Assembly: GCF_018130615.1 (NCBI RefSeq)
Contig: NZ_JAFCKB010000008.1
Coordinates: 62,001-126,000 of the forward strand
Direction: 5' to 3'
Length of the DNA stretch: 64,000 nt
Source of the DNA: Bradyrhizobium manausense
GTDB lineage: Bacteria; Pseudomonadota; Alphaproteobacteria; Rhizobiales; Xanthobacteraceae
In this document: one piece after another, positions 8,305 to 16,295 of the stretch
Layout of the letters: each line of letters starts with the position of its first letter
Position numbering within the stretch: the first letter of the stretch is position 1
Program-made: the position numbers and the translations under genes
Notes under the pieces: generated by a model
Told to the model about the DNA's origin: nothing
What the model saw: only the letters and a program-made list of their open reading frames with translations
The model's database searches: none

Positions 8305-9855
8305 TCACTTGTCGAGCCATGCGTCCTTGAAGCCGTCGTTGACCCCGATGCCCGTGGTGATCAAATTTTTGACCTTGCAGCGCATGATGGTCGGGAATTG
8401 CAGCTCGAGCATCCAGGCCACCGGCACGTCCTCGACCAGGAGCTTTTGCGCCTTCGCATAGATCTCCTTGCGCTTGGAGTCGGGCGTTGCGACCGCGCCG
8501 TCGGCGAACAGCTTGTCGATCTCGGGGTTGGAGTAGCCCTCGACGTTGTTGAACACCTGGCCCTTGGCGATAGCGCTGGAGACGTAGTTGCGCCCCACAC
8601 CGAGTGCGGGATCGCCGTACTGGTAGAGATAGGTGAAGGCGATGTCGTAATCCCAGTCGCCGATCTTCTGGTTGCCGCCGGCAACGTCGGTCGAGATCGT
8701 CTCGATGCTCATGCCGACGTCCATGAGGTTCTGCTTCACCGCTTCACCCCAGCGCTGCCAGGTCTCGCCATAGGCGAGCGGCAGCAGGCGGATTTTCTCG
8801 CCCTTGTAGCCGGCTTCCTTCAGCAGCGCCTTGGCCTTGGCCGGGTCGTAAGGGTATTTCGGCACGTCGTCGGTGTAGTATTTGATGGTCGAGGCCGAGG
8901 GGCCGGTCGCGACCTTGCCGAGCCCGTTCCAGATCACGTCCTTGGCGAAGTCGCGGTCGATCGCATACATGATCGCCTGCCGCACCCGCTTGTCGGCGAG
9001 CGGACCCTGGCGGTTGTTGAGCCACAGCCAGGCCAGCGGCGAGAAGAACTCCCAGCCGGCGCCGGTGACGCAGGTGTCCTTCAGCTTCGACAGCCGCGGC
9101 ACGTCGAAGTTCTCGACGGAGCCGCCGGGCAGCACGTCGACCTTGCCGGTCTCATACGCCACCGAGCGCGCAGCGGCGTCGGGGATGATCTGCCAGTAGA
9201 TCTCGTCGATATAGGGCTTGCCCTTCTCGTAATAGTTCGGGTTCTTGACCAGCCGAATGAACGAACCCTTCTGCCATTCCTTGAACATGAAGGGGCCGGT
9301 GCCGATGGGCGCGTTGTTGTACGGATTGGTCTTCCAGTCGGTGCCTTCATAGAGATGCTTCGGCACCATCGGCATCGAGCCGACCTCGAAAATGCCGAGG
9401 AACGGGCCGAACGGCTGCTTCAGCGTGAAGACGACCGTGTTATCGTCGGGCGCCTCGACCTTGTCGACCTGCGCGAGATTGTTGCGGGCGCGCGCATGCG
9501 TCTGCTTCAGCATCTCGACTGAGAACAGCACGTCGGCTGCGGTGAAGGGCTTGCCGTCATGCCAGGTGACGCCTTTCCTCAGCTTGAACGTGTAGGTCTT
9601 GGCGTCCTCGCTGACGCTCCAGCTCTCGGCGAGTTCCGGCTGCGGCTCGAGCTTGGGGCTGTAGCGCAGCAGGCCTTCGAAGATATTGCCCGACACCATC
9701 TGGGTCGGGCCGTTCTGGATCATCGCAAGCATCAGGCCGGGCGGCTCGGGCTGGATCACCGCATTGATCACGCCTCCCGTTTTCGGCTCTTGCGCCAGCG
9801 CCGAGGCCGAGAGGCCGCAAGCCAGGAGGAGACCAAGCAACACTCGTTTCGACAT
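8305..9855 (-). CDS. Extracellular solute-binding protein, family 5 (peptide/opine type)
   Basis: 516 residues. A signal peptide (MSKRVLLGLLLACGLSASALA-QE) precedes the mature periplasmic receptor. Family 5 landmarks are present: LAESWSVSEDAKTYTFKLR, the WHDGKPFTAADVLFSVE motif, IGTGPFMFKEW and LADKRVRQAIMYAIDRD. Members bind peptides, nickel chelates, opines or sugars; the ligand cannot be told from sequence. First gene of the importer operon, divergent from a TetR gene that is its obvious candidate regulator. Confidence 0.92.
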   Translation of the reverse strand: MSKRVLLGLLLACGLSASALAQEPKTGGVINAVIQPEPPGLMLAMIQNGPTQMVSGNIFEGLLRYSPKLEPQPELAESWSVSEDAKTYTFKLRKGVTWHDGKPFTAADVLFSVEMLKQTHARARNNLAQVDKVEAPDDNTVVFTLKQPFGPFLGIFEVGSMPMVPKHLYEGTDWKTNPYNNAPIGTGPFMFKEWQKGSFIRLVKNPNYYEKGKPYIDEIYWQIIPDAAARSVAYETGKVDVLPGGSVENFDVPRLSKLKDTCVTGAGWEFFSPLAWLWLNNRQGPLADKRVRQAIMYAIDRDFAKDVIWNGLGKVATGPSASTIKYYTDDVPKYPYDPAKAKALLKEAGYKGEKIRLLPLAYGETWQRWGEAVKQNLMDVGMSIETISTDVAGGNQKIGDWDYDIAFTYLYQYGDPALGVGRNYVSSAIAKGQVFNNVEGYSNPEIDKLFADGAVATPDSKRKEIYAKAQKLLVEDVPVAWMLELQFPTIMRCKVKNLITTGIGVNDGFKDAWLDK

Positions 9856-10072
9856 GCCGTATCTTTCTCAAGCGCGGCCAGCCGTAAACGCTGCGCGATT
9901 TCCTCGCGCGCGAAGCCACGGCCGGCCCGTCCCAGTCCCCATCCGGGCGCGAGGCTCACACGGTCCCGTTCCGCGCCGCAAGATGAAAGTCTCGACAGAG
10001 TTCGCACAAAAAATGTACAGCGCGTCCTGTTTTCACTTGATTCATTGTCTTGTCACGGAGACAAGTCGGCCC

Positions 10073-10711
10073 ATGGATAATGCCACACGCTCCGAACGGT
10101 CTCGCAATGCTGCCCTCGAAGCGGCCATCGCGATCATCGCGCGCGACGGACCCGGCCGGCTGACGCTCGATGCGATCGCGCGCGAGAGCGGCCTCAGCAA
10201 GGGCGGTGTGATGCACCAGTTCCGCACCAAGGAAGCGGTGCTGAAGGCGCTGCTCGAACGGCAGATGGCGCATTTCGAGGAATTCTCGACGGCCTATATG
10301 GCGAAGGTGAGCGCGACCTCGCCAAATCCCAATTTGGCAACCCAGCTCGCGACCGTGCGGGAGGCGGCGACCTCGCCGAATTCCGCGGCGCTGGCGCTGG
10401 TTGCGGCCATGGTCGAGAATCCCAGCCTGATGGCGCTGCCGCGTGGGCGCGAGATGGAGCGAATGGCGGCGATCAGGGAAGAGGCCGCCGACCCTGATCT
10501 CGCGATACTGCGTTGGGCCGGCGCGATGGGTTTGCTGCTGAGTTCGTTGTTCGGCATGTCGCCGCTCAGCAAGGACGAGCACCAGCGGCTGTTCGCGCGT
10601 CTGGTCGATGACGCGCAGTGGGCTGGCCTGGAACGGCCGGCGGCGAAACGTTCCGCCAAGCCCGCAGCCGCATCGGCGGCAAAGGCTGCAAGCAAGCGCA
10701 AGCGCGCCTGA
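10073..10711 (+). CDS. TetR-family transcriptional regulator
   Basis: 212 residues from MDNATRSERSRNAALEAA. The N-terminal TetR helix-turn-helix is clear: RLTLDAIARESGLSKGGVMH followed by FRTKEAVLKALL at about residues 25-58. The C-terminal ligand domain is helical and ends in an Ala/Lys-rich tail (KRSAKPAAASAAKAASKRKR) that is unusual and may be a flexible DNA-contact extension. It is divergent from the dipeptide-type ABC operon with a 217-base intergenic region, so control of that operon is the natural inference. Confidence 0.9.
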   Translation: MDNATRSERSRNAALEAAIAIIARDGPGRLTLDAIARESGLSKGGVMHQFRTKEAVLKALLERQMAHFEEFSTAYMAKVSATSPNPNLATQLATVREAATSPNSAALALVAAMVENPSLMALPRGREMERMAAIREEAADPDLAILRWAGAMGLLLSSLFGMSPLSKDEHQRLFARLVDDAQWAGLERPAAKRSAKPAAASAAKAASKRKRA

Positions 10712-10795
10712 TTCACCGTTAACGAAATCCATCCGTTAACTGCCCAAAGCCGCGCCTGCGGCCAAATGCGTCGGAGTACGGTTTTGCCACTTTAC

Positions 10796-10813
10796 AAACC
10801 GTCTGGTCGGTTT
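10796..10813. promoter_or_regulatory. Inverted repeat, candidate TetR-type operator
   Basis: Perfect arms AAACCG and CGGTTT are separated by six bases (TCTGGT) and followed by a TATATA stretch at about 10814-10819. Size and symmetry fit operators bound by TetR-family dimers. It lies 85 bases after the TetR gene and 195 bases before the DUF3313 lipoprotein gene. Confidence 0.4.
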
Positions 10814-10928
10814 TATATACCCGAACACTGAGACGGCCCGAGGCTTCCGAAATGGCCCCGGACGAAATCATGGGCCGGCAATGGTGAGCGTCGCAGCCGC
10901 GTGTGGTCCCGTACGCGGCTGCGGTCCC

Positions 10929-10966
10929 CAAAGGCCTTTGCCAACGATATTTGCCAAAGGCCTTTG
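10929..10966. repeat. Two identical 12-base palindromes in a gene leader
   Basis: CAAAGGCCTTTG occurs at 10929-10940 and again at 10955-10966, 26 bases apart start to start (about 2.5 helical turns), within a repeated 15-base context. They lie 43-80 bases upstream of the DUF3313 lipoprotein start. They could be a tandem regulator site or an RNA structure in the leader. Confidence 0.6.
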
Positions 10967-11008
10967 CCGAGATTGGCCTTTTTCTGAAAGCCGTTAGAGG
11001 AGTTTGCA

Positions 11009-11671
11009 ATGGATCGCTCGATCGCCCTGCGCGGTCTGGGAACGCTGATGCTTGGCGCGCTCGTAACCGGCTGCGCCTCGGTCGCACCCGTGCCTTATTC
11101 GGAGATGGCGTCGTCCGCCTACATGGCGCCCGACAAGTCGGATGCCTCCGGCCGCGTGCCCTACCGCTATTCCACGTCGGTCGACTGGCGCGTATATAAT
11201 AAAGTGATCCTCGAGCCCGTCGTGATCTATCGCGGCAAGGACCATCAGTTCGGCGACATGTCGGACAAGGACAAAGCGACGCTCGCCGCGTACATGCAGA
11301 CCCGCTTCGCCGAGCGGTTGCGCGGCCGCTTCTCCCTGGTGCGCGAGCGCGGGCCTGAGACGCTGCGGATCAGGCTGACGCTCACCGGCGCCGTCACCAA
11401 CACGCCGGTGCTCGGCACGCTCTCCCGCTTCGACATGGCGGGCGCCGTCTACAACGGCGTGCAGGCCGCGCGCGATGGCGAGGGCATGATGACCGGATCG
11501 GTCATCTACGGCGTCGAGATCTTCGACGCGTCGACCGCACGCCTGCTCTCCGCCTACGTCACCAAGCAATATCCGGGAGCCTACGACATCAAGGCAAGCG
11601 TCGGCGCGCTCGCGGCTGCCAATGCCGGCGTCGACAAGGGCGCCGATGCGCTGATGGCGCAACTGAACTGA
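11009..11671 (+). CDS. DUF3313-family lipoprotein
   Basis: 220 residues. The leader MDRSIALRGLGTLMLGALVT ends in the lipobox VTGC, so Cys22 is the likely lipidated residue. The mature part matches the DUF3313 pattern: YRYSTSVDWRVYNKVILEPV, a segment of alternating strands and MQTRFAERLRGRF. Members are outer- or inner-membrane lipoproteins of unknown role. The leader carries two palindromes and a candidate operator. A DUF2147 gene follows 32 bases later, so the two may form one unit. Confidence 0.8.
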   Translation: MDRSIALRGLGTLMLGALVTGCASVAPVPYSEMASSAYMAPDKSDASGRVPYRYSTSVDWRVYNKVILEPVVIYRGKDHQFGDMSDKDKATLAAYMQTRFAERLRGRFSLVRERGPETLRIRLTLTGAVTNTPVLGTLSRFDMAGAVYNGVQAARDGEGMMTGSVIYGVEIFDASTARLLSAYVTKQYPGAYDIKASVGALAAANAGVDKGADALMAQLN

Positions 11672-11703
11672 CGCCGCAATCCTCTCAACGAAAGGTGCCG
11701 CTG

Positions 11704-12273
11704 ATGAACATTCTCCTTCGCTTCGTGCTGCGCGTCGCCATCACCATCGCGATGATGGCATTTGGCGGTCGTGCCGGCGCCGCCGCGCCCGCCGATCCCA
11801 GCGGCACCTGGCTGGTCGAGGATGGCCGCGCCCGGATCAGGCTCGAGCGCTGCGGTCCCGCGCGCGACCGCATCTGCGGCTTCATCGTCTGGATGAAGGA
11901 GCCGGCCGACAAGCGCGGCCAGCCACTTCGCGACAGCCAGAACCCCGATCCCGACAAGCGCGCCCGTGTGCTGCTCGGCCATCAGCTCATCATGGGCTTG
12001 AAGGCGACGCCAGAAGGTCGCTTCGGCGGCGACATCTACAATGCCGAGGACGGCAAATCCTACTCGGTCACGCTCTGGCGCGAATCCGCTGACCGGCTCA
12101 AGCTCAAGGGATGCCTGATCAAGTTCTTGTGCCAGACCCAGACCTGGCAGCAGACCCTCGACGCTCAGCCAGGCCAGCTCATCGGCCTCACCGGCGATCT
12201 CAACGGTCCCCGCGCCGACAAGGAATGGGCGCAGGTGCCGGCACCGAAGCCGACTCAGGTCAAAGCCAAGTAG
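11704..12273 (+). CDS. DUF2147-family secreted protein
   Basis: 189 residues from MNILLRFVLRVAITIAMMAF, a signal peptide probably cut after RAGA-AA; a three-codon longer start also exists. The mature protein has the DUF2147 core: DPSGTWLVEDGRARIRLERC, ICGFIVWMKEP, a G-x-ILLG-like stretch (VLLGHQLIMGL), FGGDIYNAEDGKSYS and LKLKGCLIKFLCQTQTW. The family is a small calycin-like beta-barrel found in periplasm; function unknown. Downstream of the DUF3313 gene and likely co-transcribed. Confidence 0.85.
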   Translation: MNILLRFVLRVAITIAMMAFGGRAGAAAPADPSGTWLVEDGRARIRLERCGPARDRICGFIVWMKEPADKRGQPLRDSQNPDPDKRARVLLGHQLIMGLKATPEGRFGGDIYNAEDGKSYSVTLWRESADRLKLKGCLIKFLCQTQTWQQTLDAQPGQLIGLTGDLNGPRADKEWAQVPAPKPTQVKAK

Positions 12274-12282
12274 CTTCCGCGC

Positions 12283-12594
12283 TCACGAGGTTTCGAGCGC
12301 CTGCTGCAACTCTCGGACCGCGCTGACGAGCAGCTCGCGATGTGCGATATCGTCCTTTGGAATCGCAGCGACGCTCGTCGCGAGCTCGCGCAGGATGCCG
12401 GCGAGCAGGCCAAAGTTCAGATGCAGGTGCACCGACTTGCGCACATCCTCGGTTCCGGGCCGCTCGAGCACAAGCGCCACGCCGTTGCCGTCGAGCCGTG
12501 CCTCGAACCGGGACGAATGTTCGAAGGTGCCGACGTAGAACTTGTCGGGGTATTCGAGCGCGACTTCCGCCCGATCGGGAATGGGTTTTGACAT
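12283..12594 (-). CDS. Conserved-looking protein of unknown function
   Basis: 103 residues from MSKPIPDRAEVALEYPDKFY; an ATG eight codons upstream is an alternative. The sequence is a two-part fold: a strand-rich first half (FYVGTFEHSSRFEARLDGN, GVALVLERPG) and helices in the second half (LNFGLLAGILRELATSVAAI, RELLVSAVRELQQAL). No domain recognised. Transcribed alone, convergent with the DUF2147 gene and divergent from the Irr-like gene. Confidence 0.6.
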   Translation of the reverse strand: MSKPIPDRAEVALEYPDKFYVGTFEHSSRFEARLDGNGVALVLERPGTEDVRKSVHLHLNFGLLAGILRELATSVAAIPKDDIAHRELLVSAVRELQQALETS

Positions 12595-12757
12595 GCTGCC
12601 CTCGTCGTATGCTGCCATCCTGGCAGACCCGAGAAGCAGCCGCTTTGCGATAGGTCAGAGATGGTCGCCGGAAATTTGATCAGGATCAACGCCAACCCGA
12701 TGCGTTTGCGATCCGATTGCGGGACGCGCAACGTCATGCATGCGGAGACGGTCGGCA

Positions 12758-13228
12758 ATGGACGTCCTCTCGGGCCTTCCCGAAACGGAAACAGATGATC
12801 TCGTTGCGCCGGTCGCGGACGAGGCCGGAGCACGTTGCGTGCGATTGCTCAGCGATGCCGGCTTGCGGGCCACGCGGCATCGCCTGGCGCTGGGCAAAAT
12901 GTTGCTGCTGGGAGAGCATCGTCATGTCACCGCCGAAGGCCTCTACGACGAGGCCATGGCGGCCAATCTGCGGCTGTCGCTGGCCACCGTCTACAACACG
13001 CTGAACCAGTTCACCGAAGCCGGCCTGCTGCGCCGGATCGCGGCCGACGGCATCAAATCCTTCTTCGATACCGACACCTCCGTGCATCCGCACTTCTATC
13101 TGGAGGGCGAGGATGTTCTGGTCGACGTCGCCGGCGGCCTTGCCTTCAGCAAGGTGCCGAACGCGCTTGCCGGCCACGAGATCGAGCGGCTCGACGTCAT
13201 CGTCCATCTGCGCCGGAAGCCCTCCTAG
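12758..13228 (+). CDS. Irr-type (Fur-superfamily) iron/heme-responsive regulator, second-type paralogue
   Basis: 156 residues from MDVLSGLPETETDD (a start six codons earlier is possible). The Irr/Fur core is plain: SDAGLRATRHRLALG, HVTAEGLYDEA, and LRLSLATVYNTLNQFTEAGL, the DNA-recognition segment at about 71-90. Known Bradyrhizobium Irr has a GCPWHD heme regulatory motif just before the first helix and a run of three histidines; here the first position reads EAGARCVRLL and the His cluster is HPHFY (H110, H112). It is therefore an Irr paralogue likely to respond to heme differently. Irr controls heme synthesis and iron genes. Confidence 0.85.
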   Translation: MDVLSGLPETETDDLVAPVADEAGARCVRLLSDAGLRATRHRLALGKMLLLGEHRHVTAEGLYDEAMAANLRLSLATVYNTLNQFTEAGLLRRIAADGIKSFFDTDTSVHPHFYLEGEDVLVDVAGGLAFSKVPNALAGHEIERLDVIVHLRRKPS

Positions 13229-13240
13229 CGGCAGCGCCGA

Positions 13241-14791
13241 TCAGTTCAATCCGGCCCGCCGAAATCCTTCCAGATAGTGCTGGCGATCCGCGTCATTGGC
13301 CCAGGGCAGTTGCGTCGCGATCCAGTCCAGCGAGATATTGGGCTGGGTGCGGCGGAGCTCCCCCAGCGCCATGTCCGCCAACGCGCTGTCGCCGGTCATG
13401 CCGGCGGAGACGGCGAGCACGCGATAGGCGCCGGTGAGATCGCCGCGATGGCGAATCGCCTCGCGCGCGAGAGCGATGGCCTCGTCATAGTGCCGCTCGG
13501 TGAAGCGGGCATAGCCGGCGATGCCGTAATAGATCGCCAGCGACGGATCGCGCGGCGAGAGCCTGATCGCCTTTTGCGCCGCTTCGAACGAGTCGCTCGA
13601 TCGTCCGGCATAGGATAGCGCCAGGGCATAATAGCCCTGCGCCAACGAGAAGTTCGGATTGAGCGCGAGCGCCTGCTCGAATTCGGACAGCGCGTCCGCA
13701 AGCCGGCTCGTCGAGAAGCAGACGCTGCCGAGCGCGGCATGGGCCCAGGCATTGTCGTGGTCGCAGCGCATCGCGGCGAGCGCGGCGTCCTCCGCGATCG
13801 GTGCCGTCGTGGCCAGTTCGGCCCAGCCCAGATGCACGCCGAACATGTGGCTTGCGGCGAATACTGCCAGCGCCTGGCCGTAATTCGGATCGATTGCGAT
13901 CGCGCGCTCGAGCAGCTTCTGCGCCGCGGCGTGATCCTGCGGCGTCACCCGCCAGTAGTGCGACAGTCCCTGCATCAGCAGGTCCCAGGCGTCCAGGCTC
14001 GAAGGCAGCTTGCGATGCGTGCGGAAATTCTCGGCCGCGTGAATCTGGGGTTCGATCGCCGCGACGATACGTTCGGTGATTTCGTCCTGCACCGCGAAGA
14101 CGTCGACCAGCTCGCGGTCGTAGCGCTCGGCCCAGAGGTGGCCGCCGGTGGTGGCGTCGTTGAGCTGTGCTGTGATGCGCACGTGGTTGTCCACCTTGCG
14201 TACGCTGCCCTCGACGATGTAGCGCACGCCGAGCTCCTCGGCGATCTGCTTGATGTGGACCGCGCGCCCCTTGTAGGTGAAGGACGAATTGCGGGCGATC
14301 ACGATGAACCAGCGTTGCTTCGACAGCGCAGTGAGAATGTCCTCGCTGATTCCGTCGCCGAAATATTCCTGGGCGGGGTCGCCGCTCATGTTCTCAAAAG
14401 CGAGCACGGCGATACCCGGACGATCCGTCGCGACGCGCGCCGAGCCCGGCACCGCTTCGGTCGGCGCAGGCCCGGCTGCCGCTTCTTCCCGGACTTCGCC
14501 GACGAAGCGAAAGCCCTTGCGCGGAATCGTCTTGATCAGCCGCTGCGTCGCGCCGTCGTCGCCGAGCGCCTTGCGTGCAGCATTGATCCGGCTGTTCAGT
14601 GCGGAATCCGAGACGATGCGGTCGCTCCAGATCTGGCTGATCAAATCGTCCTTGCTGACGACGCGGGCGCGCTCCGCAACGAGGTAAAGCAGCAGATCGA
14701 ACACCTGCGGCTGCAGCGGCACGGTCGTGCCGGCGCAGGTCAGTTCGCGCAGGTCGCCGTCGAGCACATTGTTTTCAAAGACAAATCGCAC
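13241..14791 (-). CDS. Winged-helix (CadC-like) regulator with TolB-like and TPR domains, copy A
   Basis: 516 residues, starting at a GTG that is conserved in position with its paralogue at 16296-17855. Residues 1-105 are an OmpR/PhoB-type winged helix (LQPQVFDLLLYLVAERARVV, SALNSRINAARKALGDDGA, LIKTIPRKGFRFVG). Residues about 125-245 are the TolB/FlgO-like domain seen in such regulators (IAVLAFENMSGDPAQEYFGD, GISEDILTALSK, GVRYIVEGSVRK). The rest is TPR repeats. No transmembrane segment was seen, unlike CadC itself. Divergent from the mddA-like gene, with 134 bases between. Confidence 0.88.
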   Translation of the reverse strand: MRFVFENNVLDGDLRELTCAGTTVPLQPQVFDLLLYLVAERARVVSKDDLISQIWSDRIVSDSALNSRINAARKALGDDGATQRLIKTIPRKGFRFVGEVREEAAAGPAPTEAVPGSARVATDRPGIAVLAFENMSGDPAQEYFGDGISEDILTALSKQRWFIVIARNSSFTYKGRAVHIKQIAEELGVRYIVEGSVRKVDNHVRITAQLNDATTGGHLWAERYDRELVDVFAVQDEITERIVAAIEPQIHAAENFRTHRKLPSSLDAWDLLMQGLSHYWRVTPQDHAAAQKLLERAIAIDPNYGQALAVFAASHMFGVHLGWAELATTAPIAEDAALAAMRCDHDNAWAHAALGSVCFSTSRLADALSEFEQALALNPNFSLAQGYYALALSYAGRSSDSFEAAQKAIRLSPRDPSLAIYYGIAGYARFTERHYDEAIALAREAIRHRGDLTGAYRVLAVSAGMTGDSALADMALGELRRTQPNISLDWIATQLPWANDADRQHYLEGFRRAGLN

Positions 14792-14925
14792 GTTTCTGTC
14801 ATCTCAAGCAAAAATCAAAGTCGTCTCAGGTGAAAATCAACCGGCCGCGAAAGTCTTCCGGCCTCCGGTCCGGCATGGTGCAGGGATTCAAGCCGTGCCG
14901 ATGCCCCGGCACAACGGAGCTTTCC

Positions 14926-15714
14926 ATGACCCAACTCGATCATCAGGTTCATTCCATCGGCCCGGAGATTGCGGGCTCGCGCATTTTCAAGTTCATCGCC
15001 TTTCTTTACGGAATTGCGGCGTATCTCGTGTTCTTCGTCACCATTCTCTATGCCATCGGCTTCGTGATGGGGTTGGTGGTGCCGAAGACCATCGACACTG
15101 GAACCGACACGCCCACGGCCGAAGCCGTGATCATCAATCTGCTGCTGATGACGCTGTTTGCGGTTCAACATAGCGTGATGGCGCGCCAGCGCTTCAAGGC
15201 GTGGTGGACGCAATTCGTCCCCAAGCCGGTCGAGCGCTCGACCTATGTGCTGTTCGCGAGCCTGTCATTGCTCCTCCTGTTCTGGCAGTGGCGTCCTTTG
15301 CGCACGGTCATATGGGACGTCGCAAATCCGGATCTTGCCGTGACGTTGATCACGCTGTCCTTCGCGGGCTGGGTGCTGGTGTTCACCTCGACCTTCATCA
15401 TCAATCATTTCGAATTGTTCGGATTGCATCAGGTGACCAACCATCTCGTCGGCAAGCAGGCCACGGCGCCGCGGTTCAAGACGCCGCTGCTCTACAAATT
15501 CGTCCGTCATCCGATCTATCTCGGCTTCATCATCGCCTTCTGGGCGGCACCGATCATGACCGCAGGCCACCTGCTGTTTGCGGCCGTGACCACGGCCTAC
15601 ATCTTCGTCGGCATCGCGCTGGAGGAGCACGATCTCGTCGATCTCTTTGGCGACGACTACCGGCAGTACAAACAACGAGTCTCGATGCTTATTCCCTGGC
15701 GCCGGTCAACCTAG
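14926..15714 (+). CDS. mddA: Methanethiol S-methyltransferase-like integral membrane enzyme
   Basis: 262 residues from MTQLDHQVHSIGPEIAG. Five to six hydrophobic helices and the C-terminal isoprenylcysteine-methyltransferase-like signature YKFVRHPIYLGFIIAFWAAP plus LEEHDLVDLFGDDYRQYKQR, which binds S-adenosylmethionine at the membrane face. Length and helix pattern match MddA, the enzyme that methylates methanethiol to dimethyl sulfide and is known from Bradyrhizobium. NnrU/ICMT-type methyltransferases are the alternative. Lies between two paralogous regulators; copy A is divergent from it. A GFA-family gene follows. Confidence 0.8.
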   Translation: MTQLDHQVHSIGPEIAGSRIFKFIAFLYGIAAYLVFFVTILYAIGFVMGLVVPKTIDTGTDTPTAEAVIINLLLMTLFAVQHSVMARQRFKAWWTQFVPKPVERSTYVLFASLSLLLLFWQWRPLRTVIWDVANPDLAVTLITLSFAGWVLVFTSTFIINHFELFGLHQVTNHLVGKQATAPRFKTPLLYKFVRHPIYLGFIIAFWAAPIMTAGHLLFAAVTTAYIFVGIALEEHDLVDLFGDDYRQYKQRVSMLIPWRRST

Positions 15715-15731
15715 CTGCCGCGCCCTCCGCC

Positions 15732-15757
15732 GCGCGTCCGCCGATCGGAGGACGCGC
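15732..15757. terminator. Hairpin after the mddA-like gene
   Basis: Eight-base perfect stem GCGCGTCC/GGACGCGC around a ten-base loop that itself contains CCGATCGG. It starts 18 bases after the mddA-like stop. No strong T-tract follows, so termination may be partial and read-through into the GFA gene is possible. Confidence 0.5.
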
Positions 15758-15770
15758 AGCCGGACTTTAT

Positions 15771-15812
15771 TTCCAATCCAAGAGTTCCAATCCAAGAGTT
15801 CCAGCTCAAGAA
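15771..15812. repeat. 14-base tandem repeat in the leader of the GFA-family gene
   Basis: The unit TTCCAATCCAAGAG occurs twice exactly (15771-15784 and 15785-15798), followed by a third copy with four changes (15799-15812). The array ends 22 bases upstream of the GFA-family start codon and does not overlap its AGGAGA ribosome site. Confidence 0.75.
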
Positions 15813-15834
15813 TTTCCATCTTAGGAGAACCAAG

Positions 15835-16257
15835 ATGAAACATGCCGGACACTGCTTCTGCGGCGCGGTCACGATCGAGGTCACGGGCGCGCCGGAAGCG
15901 ATGGGCTATTGCCATTGCCGATCCTGCCGATCGTGGTCGGGCGGACCGGTGAATGCCTTCAGCCTGTGGAAGCCGGAGGCCGTGCGCATCACTGAAGGCG
16001 CGGAGAACGTCGGGACCTTTGCCAAGACGCCGCTCAGCCAGCGCAAATATTGCAAGAGGTGCGGCGGCCATCTCATGACCAATCACCCGCCGCTGGCCCT
16101 GATCGACGTCTTCACCGCTACCATTCCGACGCTCGCCTTCGCGCCCGGCGTCCACGTCAACTATTCCGAGACGGTGCTGCCGATGCGCGACGGCTTGCCC
16201 AAGCTGAAGGACTTTCCGGCCGAGTTCGGCGGTAGCGGCGAGATGATGCAGGAGTAG
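15835..16257 (+). CDS. GFA-family (glutathione-dependent formaldehyde-activating/CENP-V-like) zinc protein
   Basis: 140 residues. All family zinc ligands are visible: C7 and C9 in GHCFCGAV, C26, C28 and C31 in YCHCRSCRSW, and C73 and C76 in KYCKRCGGHL. Family members are thought to act on carbon-sulfur bonds; Gfa itself was described as speeding S-hydroxymethylglutathione formation. Good ribosome site (AGGAGA) before the ATG. Placement behind an mddA-like gene suggests a role in C1-sulfur metabolism, for example handling formaldehyde from methanethiol oxidation; that is inference. Confidence 0.85.
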   Translation: MKHAGHCFCGAVTIEVTGAPEAMGYCHCRSCRSWSGGPVNAFSLWKPEAVRITEGAENVGTFAKTPLSQRKYCKRCGGHLMTNHPPLALIDVFTATIPTLAFAPGVHVNYSETVLPMRDGLPKLKDFPAEFGGSGEMMQE

Positions 16258-16295
16258 AGGCTGCCTCCCTTCCGCAAACGGGAAGGGGATATACG

